A stretch of DNA of 64,000 nt. Origin: Chryseobacterium sp. 52 (GTDB lineage Bacteria > Bacteroidota > Bacteroidia > Flavobacteriales > Weeksellaceae). Made by a program: the position numbers and the translations under genes. Shown here one piece after another: positions 25,959 to 34,436 of this stretch; position 1 is the stretch's first letter; every line of letters begins with the position of its first letter. The notes beneath the pieces are model-generated. The model had not been told where the DNA came from, did no database searches, and worked only from the letters and a program-made list of their open reading frames with translations. The DNA lies in NCBI RefSeq assembly GCF_002754245.1, contig NZ_PEEX01000001.1, positions 4,568,001 through 4,632,000 on the forward strand. Reading direction: 5' to 3'.

Positions 25959-26582
25959 ATGGCAGAAGAACTTTATTTCATCAAAACCAATCCGAATATT
26001 GCGAAAATCAATTTGTACAATAAACTCTGCCGTGAGGAAGATAATATTCTGAAATTTCTTCAGCCGGATGCTAAGGTAAGCCTTGAAATTATTAAAAATA
26101 AAGTAAAAGATTCTGTAGAAAACCTTTCCAGAGAGGAGCTTTCAAGTATTTTCACATGGTTCAGCAGCATTTATCCGGCTGACAGTGAAGAAGCTAAAAC
26201 CCAGCTATTCATCAATGGTCTTGATTTTTTTTATGAAATTCCTAAAGAAGAAAACGTAAAAAGTTTTCAGGATATCCTTTCAGATTATGAAAAGTATTCA
26301 CAGCAAAATCTGGATTTTATGGTTAATTCACAAAACTTTACGCAGTTTCTGATCTATGGTTTGTTTTATACAGACATTGCTCTCAAAGAAAAAGGAAACT
26401 GTACCGTACTTTCCCATTATTTAAAAACCGATTATCCGTCTTTATATACCCTGGCAGAAGATCAGTTCCGTACGAAAGGTACTGATCTGCATAATGATCT
26501 GGAACTGCAGCATTATCTGGGAGATCTGTATGATATGACTAAATTTTATAAAGGATCTATCATACAGCTCTATACTTTATAA
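25959..26582 (+). CDS. Cytoplasmic helical protein, function unknown
   Basis: A 207-residue protein from the ATG at 25959 (MAEELYFIKTN); a TTG at 25944 is less likely. Almost entirely helical by composition, no signal peptide, no cysteine cluster. A conserved-looking core (LSSIFTWFSSIYPADSEEAKTQL) was not recognised. It ends at a hairpin shared with the convergent epimerase gene. Confidence 0.55.
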   Translation: MAEELYFIKTNPNIAKINLYNKLCREEDNILKFLQPDAKVSLEIIKNKVKDSVENLSREELSSIFTWFSSIYPADSEEAKTQLFINGLDFFYEIPKEENVKSFQDILSDYEKYSQQNLDFMVNSQNFTQFLIYGLFYTDIALKEKGNCTVLSHYLKTDYPSLYTLAEDQFRTKGTDLHNDLELQHYLGDLYDMTKFYKGSIIQLYTL

Positions 26583-26584
26583 AA

Positions 26585-26604
26585 AGAGGCCTTTTCAAGC
26601 CTCT
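26585..26604. terminator. Bidirectional terminator
   Basis: AGAGGC-CTTTTCAA-GCCTCT, preceded by an A run and followed by TAAAATA, lies between convergent genes and overlaps the stop of the epimerase gene. Confidence 0.6.
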
Positions 26605-27611
26605 AAAATATGTTTCTGTTTGATAAGATAATCTAAAGCTTCTTTCACAGCCAGCTCAGGGCTTTTAGGATTAAACCCCAATTCATTTCTGGCTTTGGAA
26701 ATATCAAAATCCTGTTGCAATCCGGAAAACATCATGATATCTTTTCTGGTCAGCAAAGGAGCTTTTCTGCTTATTTTGGCCGTTAATTCCATAATTCCGG
26801 CAATGATATACAGTAAAGGTCCGGGAACAGAACCCGGCACCTTCAATTTCAGTTCCGGATACAACTTCCCGGCCAATATGGTGGTATCTGTGATCGTCAT
26901 ACATTTTTCATTAGCCAGAATATAACGCTCCCCCGCTCTGCCCTTTTGGGCTGCAAGATAACATCCTTTGGCGACGTCTTTCACATCAACCCAGTTCAGG
27001 GTAATTTTTGTATCTACGGGAATTTCTTTGTTTAGAATCAGTTTTAGAATATGGTAAGAGACATTCAAAGGAAAAAAAGCTTCACTGCCGATCATAGCGG
27101 AAGGCATCACAGAAACCAGTTCAATGCCTGAACGCGCTGCCAATTCAAAAGCCAGTTTTTCACCGTCATTTTTAGAATTGTAATACATATCCCGCCTGTC
27201 CGGATTATAGCCTCCATTTTCTTTTGCAGGCAGTTTGGTATAATTTAAGGCAGCAACTGAACTTACATAAATAATTTTCTTCACACCCGCTTCAGCCGCA
27301 GCTTCTATCGTATTGCGGGTACCATTGATATTTACATCATAAATTTCCTTTTTGGGATCTTTTGCCCACAACTTAAAGGAAGCACCTACAGCATAAAATG
27401 TTTCCACACCCTGAAGTGCTTTTATAAAAGAAGCTTTGTCCGTTATATCAGCCTGCACCATTTCACAATTCAATCCTTCGAAAGGCTTTTTATTCTGGAT
27501 ATTTCTTACAGCAGCCCGTACAGGAATACCTTCTTTTAATAAAAACCGTATTAAATTATTTCCCAAATGTCCGTTTGCCCCGGAAACCAGGCTCAGATTG
27601 TTCTTTATCAT
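26595..27611 (-). CDS. NAD-dependent epimerase/dehydratase (extended SDR)
   Basis: A 338-residue Rossmann-fold oxidoreductase. The NAD(P) motif is SGANGHLGNNLIRFLL (G-x-x-G-x-x-G) at residues ~8-20. The active-site Y-x-x-x-K is Y-N-S-K in DMYYNSKNDGEK (~residue 145), preceded by YVSSVAAL with the catalytic Ser. It resembles dihydroflavonol-4-reductase-like SDRs that reduce or isomerise aldehydes or ketones. It lies 59 bases downstream of a Crp-type regulator on the same strand; the substrate is unknown. Confidence 0.88.
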   Translation of the reverse strand: MIKNNLSLVSGANGHLGNNLIRFLLKEGIPVRAAVRNIQNKKPFEGLNCEMVQADITDKASFIKALQGVETFYAVGASFKLWAKDPKKEIYDVNINGTRNTIEAAAEAGVKKIIYVSSVAALNYTKLPAKENGGYNPDRRDMYYNSKNDGEKLAFELAARSGIELVSVMPSAMIGSEAFFPLNVSYHILKLILNKEIPVDTKITLNWVDVKDVAKGCYLAAQKGRAGERYILANEKCMTITDTTILAGKLYPELKLKVPGSVPGPLLYIIAGIMELTAKISRKAPLLTRKDIMMFSGLQQDFDISKARNELGFNPKSPELAVKEALDYLIKQKHILEA

Positions 27612-27670
27612 TGCATTGATTTTAATGCCGTAAAGTTCAACTTCCCTGATCCGGAACTACTTGACTTTTG

Positions 27671-28246
27671 TTAGTTAATCATCTTTTTTCGAATCCTGCT
27701 GAGGCTTTCCGGTTTCATTCCTAAAAACGAAGCAATATACTGAACAGGAACATTATGAATAATTTCCGGGTAATTCTCTATAAGCTTAAGGTAGCGCTGT
27801 TCCCCACTTAATGCAGACAGCTCTTTCGAACGGTTTTCATTATAAGCAATAGACTGTTGAAACACAGAAATACTGAAATCTTTCATCGCCTGACTTCTGT
27901 TGGTCAACTGATCAAGGTTTTCTTTGGAAATCCTTAATAAGCTGCAGTCTGTAATACACTGTACATTATCTTCAGATCGTGTCTGACTGGTAAAATGGGT
28001 ATATGACGTAAAAAATCCCGGTGGGCAGTTGATATGTGTGGTTACTTCATTCCCGTTTTCATCTGTATAAAACAGTCTGAGATATCCTGAAACAATATAA
28101 TACAGATATCCGGGAATATTGCCTGCTGTTTCCAGTAAAGTATTTCTGGAATGGCTGACAGGCTCAAAATATTGTTTTACCGCTTCAGTTTCATCAGAAT
28201 TAAAACTAAAGTCAGAACCTATATACTGTAAAAGCTTGTCATGCAT
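27671..28246 (-). CDS. Crp/Fnr-family transcriptional regulator
   Basis: A 191-residue regulator. A cyclic-nucleotide-binding-like domain covers residues ~20-130 (LLETAGNIPGYLYYIVSGYLRLFYTDENGNEVTTH). The cAMP-contact arginine motif RxSxA of Crp is not seen. The C-terminal helix-turn-helix is IASFLGMKPESLSRIRKK (~residues 168-185), typical of Bacteroidota Crp proteins. It probably regulates the downstream epimerase. Confidence 0.87.
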   Translation of the reverse strand: MHDKLLQYIGSDFSFNSDETEAVKQYFEPVSHSRNTLLETAGNIPGYLYYIVSGYLRLFYTDENGNEVTTHINCPPGFFTSYTHFTSQTRSEDNVQCITDCSLLRISKENLDQLTNRSQAMKDFSISVFQQSIAYNENRSKELSALSGEQRYLKLIENYPEIIHNVPVQYIASFLGMKPESLSRIRKKMIN

Positions 28247-28380
28247 GATGAAATATTTTTCGGAATATGTTACAAAAATAGGTAAAAGGAACCCTGAAAA
28301 GAGGGTATGAAATTAAAAAAATTATCACTTTATATGTAACGTCACCCTTTTATGAATTGTTCTATATAAAAAGCAAAATC

Positions 28381-30753
28381 ATGAATCGAAAGATTATTCT
28401 TCTTTTAAGCCTTATTTCATCATCTTATTTTTTTGCACAGAGCATTGAAGGTACGGTTACTAATTTACAAAACAAGCCGGCCCCGGAAACTGAAGTGCTT
28501 ATCAGCAAAGCTGATACTAAATTTTCTGCGATTACAGATGAGAACGGGATGTTTAAAATTCAATTAAAAGAAGAGGGAAATTATGTATTGGAAATTATAA
28601 AAGACGGCGTAAAAACCAACAGCGAAAATATTATTGTAAAAGGAAATTTTAAAAAAGATATTCAGCTTAAAGAAGCTCCTGTAGAACAAAAACTTGAAGG
28701 CGTAACCATTACTGCAAAGAAAAAGCTATTTGAAAGAAAAGTGGACAGACTGGTTTTCAATGTAGAAAACTCTGTAGCTTCACAGGGAATTGATGCAGTG
28801 GAAGCCCTTGCAAAAACACCGATGGTACGCGCTACCGATGATGCCATCAGTATTGCGGGAAAAAGTAATGTCGCAGTGATGATCAACGACAGGCTATTGA
28901 ACCTGAACGGGCAAGAATTAATCAACTATCTGAAAACTATACGGTCAGACGATATTCTCAAGATTGAAGTCATTACCACACCACCTTCAAAATATGAAGC
29001 GGAAGGAAAAAGCGGACTGATTAATATTATCCTTAAGAAAAATACGACTCTGGGCTGGAACGGATCGCTTCAAACCTCAGGAAGTTATTATGGGGGAAGA
29101 CCTACCACAGCTACCCGAAGCGGTACTACTTTTAATTATCAGGGGGATAAACTGTCTGTTACCGGTAACCTGTCCATAGGTGATAACTACTGGGAAAACC
29201 GTTCCTATAATTATCTTACCGGAACCATGGATCATAATTACTGGAACACAAACAGCACCAGCACCAGTAATTATCGCTACAAAGGAGGCGGTTTAAAAGG
29301 AGAATATAAAATCAATGATGATCATCTGATCGGTTTCAATTACAATTACTCATTCAGTAATCCACTGGAAAAGGGCGAAAGCAGAGCGAACATTTTTGAT
29401 AAAGACGGCGATCTGAATGTTTCATCTAATTACAACAATAAAAACCATAGAAATGTTCATAATGCAACGGCATTTTATGATATAAAACTGGACTCTTCGG
29501 GAAGTAAACTGAGCTTAAAAGCCAATATGTTATTCAATAATTCCAATGCTCAGAATTTCTATAATACGATTACTTCCGATATGGTTTCCACCTTTGCCAA
29601 TCCAATCAGTAAATACAGGATCTATTCCGGTCAGGCGGATCTGGAGAAAACTTTCGGAAAGGTTAAAACGGAAGCGGGATTAAAGTATACAAAAATCAAG
29701 AACGATTCGGAGTTCAATTTTTTCAATATTGAAGAGGACCAATATATTCTGAACACAAAAAGAACGAATACTTTCTTTTATAACGAACAGAACTACGCGG
29801 CCTATGTATCGGCCAACTTTAAGATCAATGATCAATGGGATGCAAAAGCCGGGCTCCGCTATGAATATACCAACCTGGAAGGAATTTCCATGAATGATGA
29901 TTCTTCGGCAAAAATTAAATATGGAAAACTTTTCCCTACAGCTTATATCAGCTATAAACCCAATGAAAATCATTCTTTTTCCCTTAATTATTCAAGGAGA
30001 ATTTCCCGTCCTTATTTCGGAAACCTCAATCCGTTTAAATTTTATATTTCTGAGCTGGAGTACAGTACAGGAAATCCTTATCTGCTGCCTTCGTTTTCGG
30101 ATAATTTTGAATTCGGATATGTTTTAAATAATAATTTTAATATCTCTTTATACTATAACTACAACAAAGATAACTGGGACAGAATTCAGGTGGTAGAAGG
30201 CAAATCAAAGTACAGCATCGTTAAAAATTTCTACAACGAAGACCAGGCCGGAATCAATATCAGCTATAATTACAATAAGCTGAAATGGCTGGAATCTAAT
30301 ATCTTTCTGAATGGGTATTATGCGAAAACAAAATCGTATGACCCAACTGCCATTGCTGCACCTCCGGGATACAGCGCCAATTTTAATATTGATAATAATT
30401 TCTTTCTGAATAAAAGTAAGACGCTCACTTTAATGCTCGGACTTTGGAGCAATCTTCCGAACAGGGACGGAAATACGTATTATTACGCCAATGCTTCCGT
30501 TTATACAGGGATGAAACTCAATCTGATGGAAAAGAAGTTACTGATTAATCTTTATGTGAACGACATTCTGAATACCAACCGTAACAAAGGGATAGAATAT
30601 TATCCCAATTATAATGTAGAATATTTTAACAAGGGCATCACCCGAAACATTTATCTTTCAGTCACCTATAAATTCGGGAACAATAATGTGAAAGGGGCGA
30701 CGAAAGAATTGAAGTTCGAAGAATCCAGCAGAGCGGGAGGAGGAAATAATTAA
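28381..30753 (+). CDS. TonB-dependent-receptor-like outer-membrane beta-barrel protein
   Basis: A 790-residue outer-membrane protein starting at the ATG at 28381; an in-frame upstream TTG is unlikely. Order: signal peptide (ISSSYFFAQS), carboxypeptidase-regulatory Ig-like domain (residues ~20-105: EGTVTNLQNKPAPETEVLIS), a plug-like segment (~115-220: VSTPP-like DILKIEVITTPPSKYEAEGK, then GLINIILKK), and a large barrel of OMP_b-brl_3 type rich in Tyr/Asn strands. The C terminus (RNIYLSVTYKFGN) ends the barrel, followed by a short charged tail. Such proteins import ligands or act as adhesive or regulatory receptors. No SusD partner follows, so it is a lone receptor of unknown ligand. Confidence 0.88.
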   Translation: MNRKIILLLSLISSSYFFAQSIEGTVTNLQNKPAPETEVLISKADTKFSAITDENGMFKIQLKEEGNYVLEIIKDGVKTNSENIIVKGNFKKDIQLKEAPVEQKLEGVTITAKKKLFERKVDRLVFNVENSVASQGIDAVEALAKTPMVRATDDAISIAGKSNVAVMINDRLLNLNGQELINYLKTIRSDDILKIEVITTPPSKYEAEGKSGLINIILKKNTTLGWNGSLQTSGSYYGGRPTTATRSGTTFNYQGDKLSVTGNLSIGDNYWENRSYNYLTGTMDHNYWNTNSTSTSNYRYKGGGLKGEYKINDDHLIGFNYNYSFSNPLEKGESRANIFDKDGDLNVSSNYNNKNHRNVHNATAFYDIKLDSSGSKLSLKANMLFNNSNAQNFYNTITSDMVSTFANPISKYRIYSGQADLEKTFGKVKTEAGLKYTKIKNDSEFNFFNIEEDQYILNTKRTNTFFYNEQNYAAYVSANFKINDQWDAKAGLRYEYTNLEGISMNDDSSAKIKYGKLFPTAYISYKPNENHSFSLNYSRRISRPYFGNLNPFKFYISELEYSTGNPYLLPSFSDNFEFGYVLNNNFNISLYYNYNKDNWDRIQVVEGKSKYSIVKNFYNEDQAGINISYNYNKLKWLESNIFLNGYYAKTKSYDPTAIAAPPGYSANFNIDNNFFLNKSKTLTLMLGLWSNLPNRDGNTYYYANASVYTGMKLNLMEKKLLINLYVNDILNTNRNKGIEYYPNYNVEYFNKGITRNIYLSVTYKFGNNNVKGATKELKFEESSRAGGGNN

Positions 30754-30808
30754 ACCTTATTTTATAATTTAGAAGCAGATACCTTCTGATTATGTTGCTA
30801 CAAAAAAT

Positions 30809-30907
30809 ATGGCCGGCGGTATCCTGATATGTTCAGGATTTCTGCTGGTCTCCTGTTCTAAAGACTATGAATATCAATTCTTCAATGGCGAATGGCTTTC
30901 CAATTGA
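30809..30907 (+). CDS. Tiny lipoprotein-like frame (32 codons) or remnant
   Basis: The frame starts MAGGILICSG and carries a hydrophobic core with a lipobox-like LLVSC, then SKDYEYQF and a stop. It is either a very small lipoprotein or the first codons of a lost lipoprotein gene, 55 bases after the beta-barrel gene. There is no homology to judge by. Confidence 0.3.
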   Translation: MAGGILICSGFLLVSCSKDYEYQFFNGEWLSN

Positions 30908-30933
30908 TTCGTTGATTTACGTCCAAAAATATT

Positions 30934-31305
30934 TTAAATTTCATCACTTTTGAAAAAGTTCAATGATCTCAGTCTAAGAAAATAATAGATAATTCCTCCT
31001 ATACAATAAGCGCCAACATCCAACAGATCTCCCGTAAACCTTTCCGAAAGCATGGGACCAACAACTTCAAATAACAGCGACAGGTATATTGTGGATGATA
31101 AAATAAATTTAAAGTCAGGCTTCCATGGTTGTCCTAGTACCGCATTCATCAGATATTCTATCAGATAAGCGTACATCGGAATGGTAATGAGATCGGTAAA
31201 ATGGTTACTGATTACGGGAATAAAAACATCGTACTTTCTCAGCAGGATAATGAATACCCAGACTGCCATTCCCAGTACAAACCAGTATGAAATTTTATTT
31301 CTCAT
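30934..31305 (-). CDS. Small integral membrane protein
   Basis: A 123-residue protein from the ATG at 31305, with three to four hydrophobic segments (YWFVLGMAVWVFIILL, LITIPMYAYLIEYLM, FILSSTIYLSLLFEVV, GAYCIGGIIYYFL). Its ATG overlaps the stop of the 44-residue upstream gene (TGATG), so translation is coupled. Acidic FEVVGPMLSERFTGDLLDV is the only distinctive block; resembles VanZ-like small membrane proteins in outline only. Confidence 0.6.
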   Translation of the reverse strand: MRNKISYWFVLGMAVWVFIILLRKYDVFIPVISNHFTDLITIPMYAYLIEYLMNAVLGQPWKPDFKFILSSTIYLSLLFEVVGPMLSERFTGDLLDVGAYCIGGIIYYFLRLRSLNFFKSDEI

Positions 31306-31439
31306 CACATGTGAAGTATCGCCATAATAAGTCCAATAATCACCTGCAGGATTTTCACTAAGGTTTCCTGTACATCATTTCCTTTTTTGGAGTCTTTATT
31401 TTCGGCAGTTTCGTAATCGAAGATTTTTTTTCCTTCCAT
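31305..31439 (-). CDS. 44-residue single-pass membrane protein
   Basis: The frame begins at the ATG at 31439 (MEGKKIFDYETAE) and ends at 31305, its stop sharing one base with the next gene's ATG. A charged front half is followed by one hydrophobic segment, ILQVIIGLIMAILHM, at the C terminus. A TATATTTG -7 element at 31459-31466 sits 19 bases upstream; an in-frame ATG at 31457 would overlap the expected transcription start and is therefore disfavoured. Size and coupling suggest a partner of the 123-residue membrane protein. Confidence 0.6.
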   Translation of the reverse strand: MEGKKIFDYETAENKDSKKGNDVQETLVKILQVIIGLIMAILHM

Positions 31440-31458
31440 ACTGATCCATTTTATCATG

Positions 31459-31466
31459 CAAATATA
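31459..31466 (-). promoter_or_regulatory. Promoter -7 element of the small-membrane-protein operon
   Basis: TATATTTG on the minus strand, matching TAnnTTTG exactly. The palindrome at 31471-31492 lies in its -33 region. Confidence 0.55.
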
Positions 31467-31470
31467 CTTT

Positions 31471-31492
31471 AATTAGAACTATTGTTCTAATT
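31471..31492. promoter_or_regulatory. Candidate operator between divergent promoters
   Basis: A perfect inverted repeat AATTAGAAC-TATT-GTTCTAATT with 9-bp arms. It lies between two perfect TATATTTG elements that drive the minus-strand membrane-protein pair and the plus-strand tetR gene. A TetR dimer bound here could shut both. Confidence 0.65.
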
Positions 31493-31513
31493 TTAAAATA
31501 TGATTTATTCCCT

Positions 31514-31521
31514 TATATTTG
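31514..31521 (+). promoter_or_regulatory. Promoter -7 element abutting tetR start
   Basis: TATATTTG-GCTC-ATG: only four bases separate the element from the start codon at 31526, so the mRNA is predicted to be leaderless. Confidence 0.55.
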
Positions 31522-31525
31522 GCTC

Positions 31526-32152
31526 ATGAAAACCAAGGATAAAATATTAACAAAAGCACTGGAACTGTTCAATGAAAAAGGCTATAACAACATTACCACA
31601 AGGCACATTGCAACAGCCCTAAACATCAGTGCAGGAAATCTGCATTATCATTTCAGGCATTCTGAAGATATTATCAAAATCCTTTTTTCTGAACTGATCC
31701 TTAAAATGGACGTTTTATTGGCCGATTTGCAGAAAGTAGATAACAAAACACTGGAAGATCTCTATAAATTTACATTTTCAACCTACGAGATATTTTATTC
31801 TTTCCGGTTTATTTTCATGAATTTCTTTGATATTTTAAAGAATAATCCTACCATAGAATCACAGTATGAATCTATAAATATCAGTAGAAAAGATGAATTC
31901 AGAGACATTTTCGAAGGTTTTCAGAAGGACAATATCTTCAAAAACGATATTCCAGATTTTATCCTGGGAAGTCTCACCACACAGATCTTTATCATTGCCG
32001 ATAATTGGCTCATTCACAACAGTCTTTCTTTTAAACTCAACAAAGATGAGGCAGTAAAACATTATGCATTAATTCAGATGAATCTCTTTTATCCATTGCT
32101 TACCGAAGAACAGCAAAAACTGTATGAATTAAAATATGTAAGTGAGATATGA
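31526..32152 (+). CDS. TetR-family transcriptional regulator
   Basis: A 208-residue regulator with an N-terminal TetR HTH (ALELFNEKGYNNITTRHIATALNISAGNLHYHF, residues ~10-45). The C-terminal domain is long, aromatic and helical, like regulators that sense fatty or other hydrophobic ligands. Its last four bases overlap the following GNAT gene. A palindrome just upstream suggests autoregulation and control of the divergent small membrane proteins. Confidence 0.88.
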   Translation: MKTKDKILTKALELFNEKGYNNITTRHIATALNISAGNLHYHFRHSEDIIKILFSELILKMDVLLADLQKVDNKTLEDLYKFTFSTYEIFYSFRFIFMNFFDILKNNPTIESQYESINISRKDEFRDIFEGFQKDNIFKNDIPDFILGSLTTQIFIIADNWLIHNSLSFKLNKDEAVKHYALIQMNLFYPLLTEEQQKLYELKYVSEI

Positions 32153-32613
32153 TCATCAGAAAAGGAAATCTCAACGACCTGACGGAGATGAAAAGACTTT
32201 TTACGGATAGCATCACTTCTGTCTGTAAAGATGACTACAACAGTTCACAAATCAATGCCTGGAAATCGGGAGCTGAAAATGAAGAAAGATGGCTTTTGAT
32301 CATGGAAACCCAGCTTGTCATAATAGCGTCAATCCATGGACAGATTGTCGGGTTCTGTACTCTTGAGACTGGAAATTATATTGATCTGCTGTTTGTACAC
32401 AAAGATTTTCAGCGTCAGGGAATTGCTCTCAAAATGTATATCTTTATGGAACAGGAAGCCACCATTCGGAAAGAAAAAATATTAACTGCTGATGTAAGCA
32501 AAACAGCACGACCTTTCTTTGAAAAGATGGGATTCCGCATCATCACAGAGCAAACAATAAATGTAAAAGGAGTTCATCTTATCAACTATAAAATGGAGAA
32601 GAAGCTGAATTAA
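32149..32613 (+). CDS. GNAT-family N-acetyltransferase
   Basis: A 154-residue acetyl-CoA-dependent transferase. Motif A, which binds the CoA pyrophosphate, is HKDFQRQGIALKMY (Q/R-x-x-G-x-A/G). The preceding strand is IVGFCTLETGNYIDLLFV and the closing block ARPFFEKMGFRIITEQ. The acceptor (protein, aminoglycoside or other amine) cannot be inferred. The ATGA overlap with tetR indicates one transcript. Confidence 0.87.
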   Translation: MIIRKGNLNDLTEMKRLFTDSITSVCKDDYNSSQINAWKSGAENEERWLLIMETQLVIIASIHGQIVGFCTLETGNYIDLLFVHKDFQRQGIALKMYIFMEQEATIRKEKILTADVSKTARPFFEKMGFRIITEQTINVKGVHLINYKMEKKLN

Positions 32614-32624
32614 AAAATGGGACC

Positions 32625-33446
32625 ATGCAGGAACCAAACTCTCAATATCATCAATTTAAAATCTCAGTTCCCAAAGAATTTGAGAATGTATTCACGCATT
32701 TTTATTACGCAGAAAATGGTTCTTCCGGGCCGATGACCAAAACACTGCTTCCCTCCTATCAGACCATTATGCTGTTTTGCTTTGGCGACAATGCATTGAT
32801 GACCACCCATGAAAACAATACGGCAGAAGTAGATAAATGTATTATCCTGGGCCCTGTGCGAAAGGCTTTTGACTATACACTTCCGGCAGGAACTTCTATC
32901 CTGGTCGCCAATTTTAAAGATGATGCTTTTTACCGTTTTTTTGGAAAAGCCATGATTTCCAATCAGGGAACTCATCCGGATGAACTTTTGCAGGAAAATT
33001 GTTTTACGGAACTCTGGCATCAGATCTCACCTCTTTCTTCTCCGGAAGAGAAAACCAGTTATATCCTTGAATTCTGCCGGCCTTATCTTCAGGATCAGGA
33101 TGAAACAAGCCGTCTGCTAAGCAGTTTCGAAAACAGCCGTTTAAATCCTGTTAAAACCATTGCAGCACAAACGAACCAGAGTGAAAGAAACATTCAGCTG
33201 AAACAGAAAGAACAGTTTGGATATTCTTCGAAAGAACTCGCCCGCTACAGCCGTTTTCTCAAGGCCGTCACCATGATTGAAAAAGAACTGGAAAGCCGGA
33301 AAAAGATAGAATGGTTCAGTATTATTGATGCATGCGGATACTACGATCAGAGTCAGCTTATTCATGATTTTAAACATTTCATCAATGTTTCTCCTTCACA
33401 ATATATAAAGTTTCAGAAGGATATCTGCCGTTCGGGATCAGAATAA
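32625..33446 (+). CDS. AraC-family transcriptional regulator (DUF6597-like N-domain)
   Basis: A 273-residue regulator. The N-terminal ~145 residues look like the cupin-like domain found in many AraC proteins (SYQTIMLFCFGDN, CIILGPVRKAFDYTLPAGTSILVANFKDDAFYRFFG). The C-terminal AraC HTH pair (residues ~170-268) includes the TNQSERNIQLKQKEQFGYSSKELAR and DACGYYDQSQLIHDFKHF signatures, ending NVSPSQYIKF. It lies 11 bases after the GNAT gene and 75 bases before the NAD(P)H oxidoreductase, which it may control. Confidence 0.87.
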   Translation: MQEPNSQYHQFKISVPKEFENVFTHFYYAENGSSGPMTKTLLPSYQTIMLFCFGDNALMTTHENNTAEVDKCIILGPVRKAFDYTLPAGTSILVANFKDDAFYRFFGKAMISNQGTHPDELLQENCFTELWHQISPLSSPEEKTSYILEFCRPYLQDQDETSRLLSSFENSRLNPVKTIAAQTNQSERNIQLKQKEQFGYSSKELARYSRFLKAVTMIEKELESRKKIEWFSIIDACGYYDQSQLIHDFKHFINVSPSQYIKFQKDICRSGSE

Positions 33447-33487
33447 AGCCTTTCGTTTTCTTACAATTTTTGCACCCTTCACTCTTC

Positions 33488-33495
33488 TACATTTG
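33488..33495 (+). promoter_or_regulatory. Candidate -7 element for the NAD(P)H oxidoreductase
   Basis: TACATTTG, 26 bases before the ATG at 33522. A TTTG at 33469-33472 lies 15 bases upstream, shorter than the usual 19. Confidence 0.45.
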
Positions 33496-33521
33496 CCTTA
33501 TCAATTTAAAACAATAAAACG

Positions 33522-34112
33522 ATGAGACATTTAATCATTTACGCACATCCCAATGAAAACAGCTTAAACCACCGTTTACTTCAAACCGTTACTGAAAGTC
33601 TGAAAAAAGGCAATCACGAAACTGAAATAAGAGATCTGAATAAGATCGGCTTTAATCCGGTATTTTCTCTGGAAGATATGCAGATACAAATGGAAGGGAA
33701 AATTTCAGATGATATAAAAACTGAGCAGGACTACATCTCCTGGGCAGAACAGATCACTTTTATCTATCCGATCTGGTGGACCGGAATGCCCGCCATCATG
33801 AAAGGGTATATTGACAGGGTCTTCAGTTATGGCTTTGCCTACCGCTATGATCAGGGCGTTCAGAAAGGACTTTTAAAAGGTAAAAAAGCGGTTATTATCA
33901 ACACCCACGGAAAATCACATGAAGAATATGAGCGTATGGGAATGGATAAAGCTTTAACCCTTACCTCGGACAATGGAATTTTTCTTTACAGCGGATTTGA
34001 AATCATTCAGCATTTCTTTTTTGACAGAGCAGATAAAGCAAGTCCCGAGGATCTGGAGATATGGAAAGAACAGATCATAAATACATATTCACCACCTGTT
34101 TTTAATCTATAA
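33522..34112 (+). CDS. NAD(P)H-dependent oxidoreductase (flavodoxin-like fold, YheR/KefF type)
   Basis: A 196-residue FMN/FAD enzyme. The flavodoxin_2 pattern is visible: LIIYAHPNENSLNHRLL with the flavin phosphate loop at residues ~3-20, ITFIYPIWWTGMPAIMKGYIDRVFSYGFAY (residues ~84-113), and KKAVIINTHGK. Relatives reduce quinones or nitro compounds and can activate KefC-type efflux. A 45-residue membrane protein follows after 11 bases. Confidence 0.9.
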   Translation: MRHLIIYAHPNENSLNHRLLQTVTESLKKGNHETEIRDLNKIGFNPVFSLEDMQIQMEGKISDDIKTEQDYISWAEQITFIYPIWWTGMPAIMKGYIDRVFSYGFAYRYDQGVQKGLLKGKKAVIINTHGKSHEEYERMGMDKALTLTSDNGIFLYSGFEIIQHFFFDRADKASPEDLEIWKEQIINTYSPPVFNL

Positions 34113-34123
34113 ATCATTCATCC

Positions 34124-34261
34124 ATGGAAAAAGCACTAGCAAAACAGACGGTCAGTCCTCTTTTATTCAAGGCTTATACACTGACCAAAAAAATCATCAA
34201 ATACAGTTTATTTATAATGATTCTTTATTTTGCATATAAGGGATTTATGGCATGGAATTAG
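34124..34261 (+). CDS. 45-residue single-pass membrane protein
   Basis: The frame MEKALAKQTVSPLLFKAY... ends in MAWN. A basic N-terminal half precedes one hydrophobic segment, YSLFIMILYFAYKGFMA. It starts 11 bases after the oxidoreductase stop in the same direction. Spacing and composition support a real small gene; it may anchor the oxidoreductase, which is an inference. Confidence 0.5.
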   Translation: MEKALAKQTVSPLLFKAYTLTKKIIKYSLFIMILYFAYKGFMAWN

Positions 34262-34322
34262 CTGCAGGAGCGATAAGTAAAATTGTTTTGAAACCTTTAT
34301 TTTAAACCATTAAGATAGATAA

Positions 34323-34345
34323 ACTGTCAGGAACAGTAAGCTTTT
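34323..34345 (+). terminator. Weak terminator after the oxidoreductase operon
   Basis: ACTGT-CAGGA-ACAGT hairpin followed by AAGC and six T. The short stem makes it a weak candidate. Confidence 0.4.
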
Positions 34346-34398
34346 TTAATAAATCTTAACTGATATGGAACTTTACAGTGGGTCTTAGTGGTTTAAAT

Positions 34399-34428
34399 AT
34401 TGGAACAACACAAAAATTGATACATTTG
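34399..34428 (+). promoter_or_regulatory. tyrS leader promoter (-33 ATTG, N18, -7 TACATTTG)
   Basis: ATTG at 34399-34402 and TACATTTG at 34421-34428 are separated by 18 bases, close to the Bacteroidetes consensus TTTG-N19-TAnnTTTG. Predicted start of transcription is about 34433-34436, at or just before the leader-peptide ATG at 34437. Confidence 0.7.
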
Positions 34429-34436
34429 TATTACAG

